Below the pieces are notes generated by a model that had not been told where the DNA came from, made no database searches, and saw only the letters and a list, made by a program, of their open reading frames with translations. From Flammeovirga sp. OC4 (GTDB lineage: Bacteria > Bacteroidota > Bacteroidia > Cytophagales > Flammeovirgaceae), in contig NZ_JTAM01000067.1 of assembly GCF_000812565.1 (NCBI RefSeq), positions 1-63,619 of the forward strand: a DNA stretch of 63,619 nt, written 5' to 3'. Positions 44,903 to 52,190 of this stretch are shown one piece after another (position 1 is the first letter of the stretch; the number at the start of each line of letters is the position of its first letter). The position numbers and the translations under genes are program-made.

Positions 44903-45048
44903 TAGTTTAAGAATTTAATGATTGAATAAAAAATTTTCTTGTTAAAGGCTACTTGACATATCCAGACAAATATCAATAACATAGGATGTATCATAGCTAA
45001 AACAATTGATACTAATAAGGTGAGGATTATTATCTTATGTAGTTTCAT
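44902..45048 (-). CDS. 48-residue membrane peptide between the tandem lipoproteins
   Basis: Short gene of 48 codons plus stop on the minus strand (ATG at 45046-45048). The predicted protein starts MKLHKIIILTLLVSIVLAM, continues HPMLLIFVWICQVAF and ends in a basic NKKIFYSIIKFLN tail: one long or two short membrane spans. The stop codon overlaps the lipoprotein start by one base (TAATG), a sign of translational coupling, which is why I call it. No homologue recognised; it could still be a chance frame. Confidence 0.5.
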   Translation of the reverse strand: MKLHKIIILTLLVSIVLAMIHPMLLIFVWICQVAFNKKIFYSIIKFLN

Positions 45049-45148
45049 GAATAAATAATTTAGTTAGCTGTTTTTGAGAAATTCATCAATTATAGATTTT
45101 CTTATTTGTATACACAAAAATCAATTTAATAATTGATAGTAAAGGGAT

Positions 45149-45556
45149 TTAGCCAAGTAAATAAGCGATGTCCACAGCAGCTTTACACCACCAATCTAAT
45201 CCAAGCATGTATCCTCCGCATTCTGCACGCATTGCGTCTCTGATTTGTTCTCTTGTAGGCGCTTTTTTAGCATTAGAAGGAGTAGCAAACAGAGCTATTT
45301 TTTCCAACGTTAGGTCATAGAGTAAGGTGAGTTCCTCTTGCGTAATATTTCTCATTTCACCATCTACTACGATTTTCTGTGATTTAAAATGAGCAAAAAA
45401 TGCTTCCATTCCGCTTTTAGAATCCAAAGGAGATGTTAGTTCGAAGCTTTGTTGCAACGATTTGTTGTAGGCTTCAGCGTCAATAACAGTTTCCTCGTTA
45501 GTTGTTGAACAAGAAAAAAGAAATAGAAATAGGGATAATACACTTAAGTATTTCAT
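45149..45556 (-). CDS. Small lipoprotein of unknown function, tandem paralogue 1
   Basis: 135 residues, lipobox FLFSC (Cys16). Closely related over its whole length to the protein at 44489-44902: shared STTNEE, SFELTSPLDSKSGMEAF, LYDLTLEKIA, PSNAKKAPTRE and ECGGYxxGLDxxCKxAV. The DNA of the two is alike too, especially around the KKAPTRE codons, so the duplication looks recent. Function unknown. Confidence 0.75.
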   Translation of the reverse strand: MKYLSVLSLFLFLFSCSTTNEETVIDAEAYNKSLQQSFELTSPLDSKSGMEAFFAHFKSQKIVVDGEMRNITQEELTLLYDLTLEKIALFATPSNAKKAPTREQIRDAMRAECGGYMLGLDWWCKAAVDIAYLLG

Positions 45557-45715
45557 TTAGTTGAAATTTAAAAGGTGAAAAATAATAATTTACTTTACCT
45601 ACTTTAGATCCTATTTTCCCCTATATGCCACCATCTTGATATCATTAAATCTGTTAACGATTGTTATTGTGGTTTTCCGTTTTAGCGACTCAATCCATGG
45701 AATTCTTAACGTTTT

Positions 45716-45806
45716 CCCTCAAGGCTAGGGAAGCACTACCAAACGATTGATAAAAAGGAAGAAGAAGGAAGTTTGAAAGTTAACGATAATCTACTTTACA
45801 ATGTAT
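45716..45806. repeat. Mosaic intergenic repeat, copy E (M2 start + M1 end + M3)
   Basis: CCTCAAGGCTAGGGAAGCAC, CTACCAAACGATTG, GAAGAAGAAGGAAGTTTGAA (reverse M1 edge) and GTTAACGATAATCTACTTTA, then CAATGTATG (M3). It shows M1, M2 and M3 joined in a different order from copy A. Confidence 0.65.
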
Positions 45807-45968
45807 GTGGGTTGTTATGTCAGTATTAAAATAACGGATGTAGGATGGGTATTGGGTATCTCAAAATGAACTTCAATTTCTACTTATTATCGGTTTGTAG
45901 TTGACTTACATAGTTATTTATCCCCTATTTCTCATTTTTTTGACCACCTTTTGATAGAAAACGAAGGA

Positions 45969-46059
45969 TTGATAAGTTATTGTAAGGTGTGGTTCACTGC
46001 TTTGATAAGTTTTTGTAAAGTCTCACTGATTGGAATAGGGCAAGATTAAGATAAAATTG
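45969..46059 (+). promoter_or_regulatory. Promoter and paired 33-bp-phased operator upstream of the first NH-like gene
   Basis: Two direct repeats TTGATAAGTTATTGTAAGG (45969-45987) and TTGATAAGTTTTTGTAAAG (46002-46020), starts 33 bp apart. Ten bases on is TTGG (46030-46033), then 18 bp, then TAAAATTG (46052-46059), a fair match to Bacteroidota -33/-7 elements. The same arrangement precedes the paralogue at 48693. A TATCCCCTAT box lies further up at 45919-45928. Confidence 0.55.
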
Positions 46060-46135
46060 ATCATCATAATTTAATTATAAAGAAACAAAGGGAAGTTTCC
46101 TGAGTTTCCTTGAACCTTTAAATCATCCAATTCGT

Positions 46136-48007
46136 ATGATTAGATTTTTTATCATAGCAGCAATGTTAAGCATTGCTACGCATACTTTTTCTGCGACAGG
46201 TTACGGATATAACAACAACCGAATAGCCATAAGTGCAGATGGTAACAATCAAGCTGACCCCGATACTTGGGGAGGTAGTGTTACAGCTTCGGCACCTGCT
46301 GCTGATGCTGGTAAAACATTCAACTATAATTCCAATTGGCAAAGAGGAGATGAAGACGATTGGAGTGCGACTCCTGCTGCTTTAGCAATGCTAGCCAATG
46401 CAGGGTTGGAGGGACAGTTAGTACATTATTCTTTTAATAATTTTATAGGATCACCACCACACACAACGGCTGTCAACATTATGAAAGAAGGTGTAGATGG
46501 AGCGTTACAACGTTTTACTAATTTTGATGCTTCCGTTTTTTATGATGTATCTGCTAATAATACAGCTGCTATCCATCATTTAGCCGATCAAATTAAAATA
46601 TCTACAGCAGAAGACCCTCTGTATTTTGTATCAATGGGTCCTACTGAATTCCTTTATCAAGCTTTGGAAAAAGTAAAAGCAGACGGAAAGGAAGCAGCAA
46701 TTCAACATCTGTACATTATTTCGCATAGTAATTATAATGACAATAATATTCGAAGAGCCGAGCACAGAAGAATTGAACATGTATTGGAGAATTTCCCAGT
46801 GACGGAAGGAGTAAATTTTAAGCGTATCAAAGATCAAAACCAATCCACTAATCTTACACAAGGGTGGAGTACAAACAATGTAAATGGTTCAAATGATTAT
46901 TCTCAATGGACTTGGTTGAGAGATCATACAGATGCTGATGTTAATTTCTTGTGGGATAGAATGAATATCAACAGTAAGAGCAAGGCAGATATTTCAGATG
47001 CAGGCATGGTTTGGTTTTTATTATACGGCGATCAAGATGGTAATCCAAGCAAATTAAAAACACAATTTGAGAATGGAATAGCACAAATAGAAACACCTGA
47101 AATAGAGAATTGTCCTGTTCTTGAATCTTTTGAAATGGGTGGAATTATGGTTTTTGAAGCAGAACGAATCGCATTAAGAGGAGCTTGGAAGTTAGGGACA
47201 GATGAAGAATATGCTTCAGGAGGTAAATATATTTATTACGATGGACCGAATAACTATAAAAATCAAAATCCAGCCAATACGCTAACTTATAGTTTTAAGA
47301 TCAACACTCCCGGAACCTACACTCTCAAATGGTTTGTACGCCAGAATGAAGAAGAAAGGGGAAAAGTGGATGGAAAACAAGGTACTGACTTAAGTAATGA
47401 TGCTTGGGTAAGGTTTTTAGATGATGTGGTCCATATTGCAGGAACTTCCACATCAGAGTTTTTTAAATTTTATGGAAGAAGTGACCCCGGGTTTTGGCTA
47501 CATGGCGTAGCCGAATTTCATCACGAACATAATTGGGTGAATTTAAAATTTCCAGAGGCAGGGACTTATACCATGGAAATATGTGGACGTTCACATGGAT
47601 ATCAGATTGATAAAATTCTAATGGCCAAAAGTGGTACAGTGGCTTTTGGAGATTATCAGAAAAAAACAGAAGCACAGGCAGGTAGATTCTGGGCAGAGAC
47701 AGGAACCCCTGATCCAAATTGTGGTAAAGAAGATCCCGATGCTGAGAATCCTATTACTTCTATTGAAGATGTTAATACTGTTGTGGCTCCAAAAATATTC
47801 CCGAATCCAAGTGAGGGTTTCATCCAAATTGATTGGGGTACTGCTTCAGAAGCAGGAAATGTTGAAGTTTTCAATTTACAAGGTCAGAAAGTATTTCAAT
47901 CCTCAGGAACATCTACAATTGATTTAAACCAAAAAGAAGCAGGAATTTATATCATTCGTTTAGTTGTAGATGACGCTTATTATATCGAAAAACTAGTGAT
48001 CAAATAA
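46136..48007 (+). CDS. Secreted nucleoside-hydrolase-like protein with CBM and T9SS tail, copy 1
   Basis: 623 residues. Signal peptide (~1-20). Residues ~28-320 look like the nucleoside-hydrolase fold: SADGNNQAD (33-41), GDEDDWSATPAALAMLANAG (71-90; acidic cluster), DPLYFVSMGPTEFL (160-173, like 'xxxALGPLTN') and DISDAGMVWFLLYGDQDGNP (285-304, like the late Asp motif). Residues ~338-498 form a beta-sandwich carbohydrate-binding-like module (FEAERIALRGAWKLG, TYTLKWFVRQNEE, FWLHGVAEF). Residues 553-623 are a type A T9SS sorting domain (IFPNPSEGFIQIDW, ending EKLVIK). So it is exported through the outer membrane and perhaps surface-bound. Enzymatic activity unknown; a sugar-cleaving role is a guess. 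Confidence 0.72.
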   Translation: MIRFFIIAAMLSIATHTFSATGYGYNNNRIAISADGNNQADPDTWGGSVTASAPAADAGKTFNYNSNWQRGDEDDWSATPAALAMLANAGLEGQLVHYSFNNFIGSPPHTTAVNIMKEGVDGALQRFTNFDASVFYDVSANNTAAIHHLADQIKISTAEDPLYFVSMGPTEFLYQALEKVKADGKEAAIQHLYIISHSNYNDNNIRRAEHRRIEHVLENFPVTEGVNFKRIKDQNQSTNLTQGWSTNNVNGSNDYSQWTWLRDHTDADVNFLWDRMNINSKSKADISDAGMVWFLLYGDQDGNPSKLKTQFENGIAQIETPEIENCPVLESFEMGGIMVFEAERIALRGAWKLGTDEEYASGGKYIYYDGPNNYKNQNPANTLTYSFKINTPGTYTLKWFVRQNEEERGKVDGKQGTDLSNDAWVRFLDDVVHIAGTSTSEFFKFYGRSDPGFWLHGVAEFHHEHNWVNLKFPEAGTYTMEICGRSHGYQIDKILMAKSGTVAFGDYQKKTEAQAGRFWAETGTPDPNCGKEDPDAENPITSIEDVNTVVAPKIFPNPSEGFIQIDWGTASEAGNVEVFNLQGQKVFQSSGTSTIDLNQKEAGIYIIRLVVDDAYYIEKLVIK

Positions 48008-48286
48008 CGAAACATTATTTATAGATTATTGAAAAGCTTAACTATTCTATGTGGAGTTGTTAAATGTGAACATTGTGATTATTTCACTTTTACAATTGCC
48101 TATTGATCTTTGATTTAAAATATTCAAAAGAGTAAATGATGAAATGGAATGAGCTGAATTATTCTGAATAAAAGATATATGAAGTAAGAAACTCACAAAA
48201 CAATATTCTCCTTTAAATCAAAGCATTAAAATTACTTGAGAAGGAACTACATTGTAAACTAGGCTATTCATTAATAATTATTCATC

Positions 48287-48466
48287 TGTAATCAGACAAT
48301 CATTTAATAGTAACTCCCTTCAATGCCGGGGGTATTATTACCAAACTAAAATGGTAGAAGGCTTACTGGCGAATGTTAAGCGTTAGCGTCATTAGTGTCC
48401 TTCAGGTCATCAGAAATCTCCTGATTTCTAAATATAATAAATAACGAAAACTTAGTTTACAATGTG
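48287..48466. repeat. Mosaic intergenic repeat, copy F (REP-element tail + M2 + M3)
   Basis: GTAATCAGACAATCATTTAA (shared with the 44056 and 51725 elements), CTTCAATGCCGGGGG, TTACTGGCGAATGTTAAGCG, TTAGCGTCATTAGTGTCC, AGAAATCTCCTGATTTCT and AAAACTTAGTTTACAATG. The rest of the 685-bp gap before it (48008-48286) shows nothing I recognise. Confidence 0.7.
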
Positions 48467-48532
48467 GTTGCCTTACCATTCATCCCCTTTATTCTATTTT
48501 TTTACCCCACCTTTACTTTTGTAAAGGGTTGA

Positions 48533-48623
48533 TTGATAAGTTATTGTTATGCATTTATCATTGATCTGATAAGTTAATGTAAAGTCTAGCCGATTGGAAT
48601 AGGATAATATTAAGATGTAATTG
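48533..48623 (+). promoter_or_regulatory. Promoter and paired operator upstream of the second NH-like gene
   Basis: Direct repeats TTGATAAGTTATTGTTA (48533) and CTGATAAGTTAATGTAAAG (48566-48584), again 33 bp apart. TTGG at 48594-48597 and TGTAATTG at 48616-48623 align base for base with the first gene's elements. GTAAAGTCT and GATTGGAATAGG are also conserved between the two. Confidence 0.55.
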
Positions 48624-48692
48624 TGATCAGTAATTTCATCATAAGAACAAAGGGTAATTTCCTGAGTTCCAAAATTCTAAAATCCAATAAAC

Positions 48693-51557
48693 ATGATTAG
48701 ACTTTTTTTCATGACAGTAATGTTATGCATTGCTACACAGACTTTTTCTGCTACAGGCTACGGTTACAATAATAACCGTATTGCTGTAAGTGCAGATGGG
48801 AACAATCAAGCTGACCCAAATACATGGGGAGGTACCGTAACAGCTACGGCTCCTGCTGCTGATGCAGGGAGAACTTTCACCTATAATGCAAACTGGCAAA
48901 GAGGAGACGAAGATGATTGGAGTGCAACTCCTGCAGCTTTGGCTATGCTTGCCAATGCAGGATTAGAAGGGAAGTTGGTGCACTATTCTTATAATAACTT
49001 TATAGGTTCACCGGCTCATACTTCTGCTGTTAATGTAATGAAAGAAGGAGTAGATGGTGCTTTGCAACGTTTTTCAAATTTTAATCCTTCTGTTTTTTAC
49101 GATGTATCTGCTAATAATACAGCAGCGATTAATCATTTGGCAGAGCAAATCAAAATTTCTACAGCAAATGATCCATTGTATTTTGTTTCGATGGGCCCCA
49201 CCGAGTTTCTTTACAGGGCCTTAGAAAAAGTAAAGGCAGATGGTAAAGCATCTGCGATTAATCACCTTTATATCGTCTCTCATAGTAATTACAACGACAA
49301 TAACATCCGAAGAGTCAATCACAGAAGAATTGAACATGTATTACAAGATTTTCCAGTGAGTGAAGGTGTGAATTTTCTTCGTATCAAAGACCAAAACCAA
49401 TCGACTAATTTGACAAAAGGATGGAGCACTAATAACATCAATGGGTCCAACGATTACTCACAATGGACATGGATGAGAGACCACGCAGATACAGATGTAA
49501 ATTTTTTGTGGGACAGAATGAATGTCAACAGCAAAAGTAAAGCAGATATCTCAGATGCAGGCATGATATGGTTTTTGTTGTATGGTGATCAAGATGGTAA
49601 CCCAAGCAAGCTACAGACACAATTCGTCAACGGTATTACTGAAAGTGATGCTCCTGATAGTGATTATTGTCCTGCAATTGAATCGTATGAAACGGGTGGT
49701 TTAATGGTATTTGAAGCGGAAAGAATTCCATTAAAAGGAGCATGGAAACTGGGAACAGATGAGCAATATGCATCCGGCGGAAAATACATCTATTATGATG
49801 GCCCGAATAGTTATAACGCCCAAAATCCAGCAAATACAATAACGTATAGTTTTAAAATCAACACCCCTGGAACATACACTTTTAAATGGTTTGTACGTCA
49901 AAATGAGGAAGAAAGAGGCAAGGTGGATGGACAGCAAGGTACGGATTTGAGTAATGATGCTTGGTTGAGGTTTTTGGGTGATGTGGCGATTATAGGAGGT
50001 AAAACGACTTCAGAATTCTTCAAGTTTTATGGACGAAGTGATCCTGGTTTTTGGCTTCATGGAGTAGCAGAGTTTGATCACGATCACAATTGGGTAAATG
50101 TGAAGTTCCCGACTGCAGGAACTTATACAATGGAGATTTGTGGACGTTCGCATGGCTATCAAATTGATAAAATTGTAATGGCACAAAGTTCGGTTGTTGG
50201 TTTAGGGAATTATCAGAAAAAGACGGAAGCTCAAGCTCAAAAATATTGGTCTGAAACGGGCACACCTGATCCAAATTGTGGTAACGATGTACCCGACCCA
50301 ACGAATACTGTAGCATTTGTCAATCCACCGTCCTCAGTTGTGACAGGAGAGAGCTTTGATGTGACGTTAGCTTACACTTCTGCTACTCAAAATGATGTTA
50401 TGGCCATTGTCAATGGACCTGATGGAACTTGGTTAACGAATGCAGTACAAACCGTACAAGCAGGTGAAGGAAATGTAACCTTAACGGTCACCCCACCAAC
50501 AGCTTGGGAAGTAGCATCAGATTATAATTTGAAAATCGCTATACGACCAGTAGGAGGGGCTTGGGACACCAATTATGATGAGAAAGATACCAAGTTTGAA
50601 GTCAAATCGGCCATTGAAAATGCGATAAGTTTAGTGAATTGCCCAGCACCTATCAATACAGGCAAAAACTTGACGGTGTCAGTGAATTATGCTTCTGAAA
50701 CCGAAAACGATATATTGGCGATCGTACATCAACCTGATGGAACTTGGTTAGCCAATGTCATCCAAACAGTACAGGCAGGAACAGGAACATTGACGCTCAC
50801 TGTAAATCAAGGTACGGATTGGCCAGTGGGAACGGCTTATCAATTGAAAGTAGCACTTCGCCCTGTTGGGGGTGCGTGGGATTCTAACTTAAAAGAAGAT
50901 AATTGCACATTTGATGTTATACCATCTAGCCTTATTGTTTCGATTCAAAACCAAGGAAGTTTTAGCTATATCAGTGCTTCAGATGAAGATAAATTAGCTG
51001 TTGTGAATACTGTAGGAACAACAGAACAATTTGAAATGATTGAAAATACTGATGGAACAGTTTCTTTCAAAGGAAGTAATGGAAAGTATGTAAGTTCAGA
51101 AAATGGTAACAAGGAAATGACATGTACCCGCACTGAAATTGGTACTTGGGAGAAGTTTACGTTAGAGGATTTTGGAAATGATATTTACGCCATCAAAGGA
51201 AGTAATGAATTGTACCTCCGTAATAACATGCTATGCACCAGCGATGGAGTTTCAGAATGGCAGCAGTTCAAGATACAGTCTTCTTCAAGTGGAGCAAGAA
51301 AGCGTAATATTGAGTTACAAACATCAACAGCTCTTCAGATCAAAATCTTCCCTAATCCAAGTCAAGGCTTCATTCAAATTGATTGGGGTACTGCTTCTGA
51401 TGCCGGAAGTGTTGAAGTATTCAATTTACAAGGTCAGAAAATTTACGAGTCTTCGGCCACTTCTTCGATTGATTTAAGTCAAGCAGGAGTGGGAGTTTAT
51501 ATTATCCGATTGCTTGCAGATGGTGTTTATCAAACTGAAAAAATAATTATAGAATAA
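48693..51557 (+). CDS. Secreted nucleoside-hydrolase-like protein, copy 2, with Ig-like and fascin-like domains
   Basis: 954 residues, a longer paralogue of the preceding gene. Residues 1-530 align without gaps to copy 1 (signal peptide, NH-like domain with the same acidic motifs, CBM-like module). Inserted before the T9SS tail are two tandem ~100-residue repeats (538-638 and 642-742), each with PDGTWL, VQAG and RPVGGAWD, and a beta-trefoil fascin-like domain (747-861: VSFKGSNGKYVSSENG, WEKFTLEDF). The T9SS domain is 884-954. The added modules probably bind polysaccharide. Same promoter layout as copy 1. Function as for copy 1, unproven. Confidence 0.75.
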   Translation: MIRLFFMTVMLCIATQTFSATGYGYNNNRIAVSADGNNQADPNTWGGTVTATAPAADAGRTFTYNANWQRGDEDDWSATPAALAMLANAGLEGKLVHYSYNNFIGSPAHTSAVNVMKEGVDGALQRFSNFNPSVFYDVSANNTAAINHLAEQIKISTANDPLYFVSMGPTEFLYRALEKVKADGKASAINHLYIVSHSNYNDNNIRRVNHRRIEHVLQDFPVSEGVNFLRIKDQNQSTNLTKGWSTNNINGSNDYSQWTWMRDHADTDVNFLWDRMNVNSKSKADISDAGMIWFLLYGDQDGNPSKLQTQFVNGITESDAPDSDYCPAIESYETGGLMVFEAERIPLKGAWKLGTDEQYASGGKYIYYDGPNSYNAQNPANTITYSFKINTPGTYTFKWFVRQNEEERGKVDGQQGTDLSNDAWLRFLGDVAIIGGKTTSEFFKFYGRSDPGFWLHGVAEFDHDHNWVNVKFPTAGTYTMEICGRSHGYQIDKIVMAQSSVVGLGNYQKKTEAQAQKYWSETGTPDPNCGNDVPDPTNTVAFVNPPSSVVTGESFDVTLAYTSATQNDVMAIVNGPDGTWLTNAVQTVQAGEGNVTLTVTPPTAWEVASDYNLKIAIRPVGGAWDTNYDEKDTKFEVKSAIENAISLVNCPAPINTGKNLTVSVNYASETENDILAIVHQPDGTWLANVIQTVQAGTGTLTLTVNQGTDWPVGTAYQLKVALRPVGGAWDSNLKEDNCTFDVIPSSLIVSIQNQGSFSYISASDEDKLAVVNTVGTTEQFEMIENTDGTVSFKGSNGKYVSSENGNKEMTCTRTEIGTWEKFTLEDFGNDIYAIKGSNELYLRNNMLCTSDGVSEWQQFKIQSSSSGARKRNIELQTSTALQIKIFPNPSQGFIQIDWGTASDAGSVEVFNLQGQKIYESSATSSIDLSQAGVGVYIIRLLADGVYQTEKIIIE

Positions 51558-51579
51558 TTTTAGAGATTGATAAAAAAAT

Positions 51580-51620
51580 AAAACCACTCGGTCATCATGT
51601 GATGATCGGGTGGTTTTGTC
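51580..51620 (+). terminator. Strong terminator after the second NH-like gene
   Basis: 18-bp stem AAAACCACTCGGTCATCA / TGATGATCGGGTGGTTTT with two G-U pairs and a 2-nt loop, T-rich 3' side, 22 bp past the stop. Confidence 0.88.
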
Positions 51621-51628
51621 TTATTTCC

Positions 51629-51715
51629 AAGTTTCCCTCTTCTTCATTTTCCATTGATGAAAAACGAAGCAAAAAATCTAGGCTTAGAATTCGAAAGCTA
51701 AATTTTACTCCTTTC
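51629..51715 (+). repeat. Mosaic intergenic repeat, copy G1 (M1)
   Basis: AAGTTTCCCTCTTCTTCATT, AAAACGAAGCAAAAAATC and AGGCTTAGAATTCGAAAGC. It is the forward M1 module; its inverse is G2. Confidence 0.6.
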
Positions 51716-51724
51716 ATAAAGGAA

Positions 51725-51870
51725 AAATGGTAGTTTATTGTGGTTCGCGAGGACGTTGCAATGCAACGACCCTACAGAACTGCATTTTAGAAAATGATTA
51801 TAAAACTTTTGTCTTTTGACATATTAATCAGACCATCATTTAGTAGTATCTCTCTCGGCCTTGAAGGGAA
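51725..51870 (+). repeat. 146-bp repeat containing REP R4
   Basis: Near-copy of 44056-44200, with REP core TGGTTCGCGAG-GACGTTGCAATGCAACGA-CCCTACA at 51740-51776. Downstream it joins a different sequence than its partner: a hairpin AAATGATTTT/AAAATCATTT with TGAGCGCAGCGAG in its loop (~51905-51944). Confidence 0.8.
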
Positions 51871-51954
51871 AAGCGTCAAGAATTTCATGAAATGAGCCGT
51901 TAAAAATGATTTTGCTGTTTGAGCGCAGCGAGTTTAAAATCATTTAGGCGAGAG

Positions 51955-52110
51955 GAATGGAATTTAGCTTTTGACTTCAAAGCCTTGAATTTTTTGCTTC
52001 TTTTTGTTTTAAGACAAAAACGAAGAAGAAAGACGTTTGAAAGTAGATCCTATCAATGCTTGTATAAAGGACGCTTGAAAGTTGACGATAATTTAGTTTA
52101 CAATGTATTT
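51955..52110 (-). repeat. Mosaic intergenic repeat, copy G2 (inverse M1 + M3)
   Basis: ATGGAATTTAGCTTTTGACT, TTGAATTTTTTGCTTCTTT and GAAGAAAGACGTTTGAAAG are the reverse complement of M1; then GAAAGTTGACGATAATTTAG and TTTACAATGTAT (M3). G1 and G2 are thus opposed ends of one composite element about 480 bp long that includes R4. Confidence 0.65.
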
Positions 52111-52123
52111 GACCTACAAGAAA

Positions 52124-52163
52124 TAAAAAAAGGTAGCCCAAGGATTTCTCCTCAAGCCACCTT
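52124..52163 (-). terminator. Terminator of the second SusCD-SGBP operon
   Basis: On the minus strand: AAGGTGGCTTGAGGA, loop GAAA, TCCTTGGGCTACCTT (one mismatch region), then seven T. It is 28 bp past the SGBP2 stop. Confidence 0.8.
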
Positions 52164-52190
52164 CAAACACTTTTATAGTGGGGTAGAATT

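Noticed and set aside
51905-51944. AAATGATTTT/AAAATCATTT hairpin as a terminator
   Set aside because: AT-only stem, 20-nt loop containing GAGCGCAGCGAG, no T-run, and no gene ends close by; kept only as part of the repeat element.
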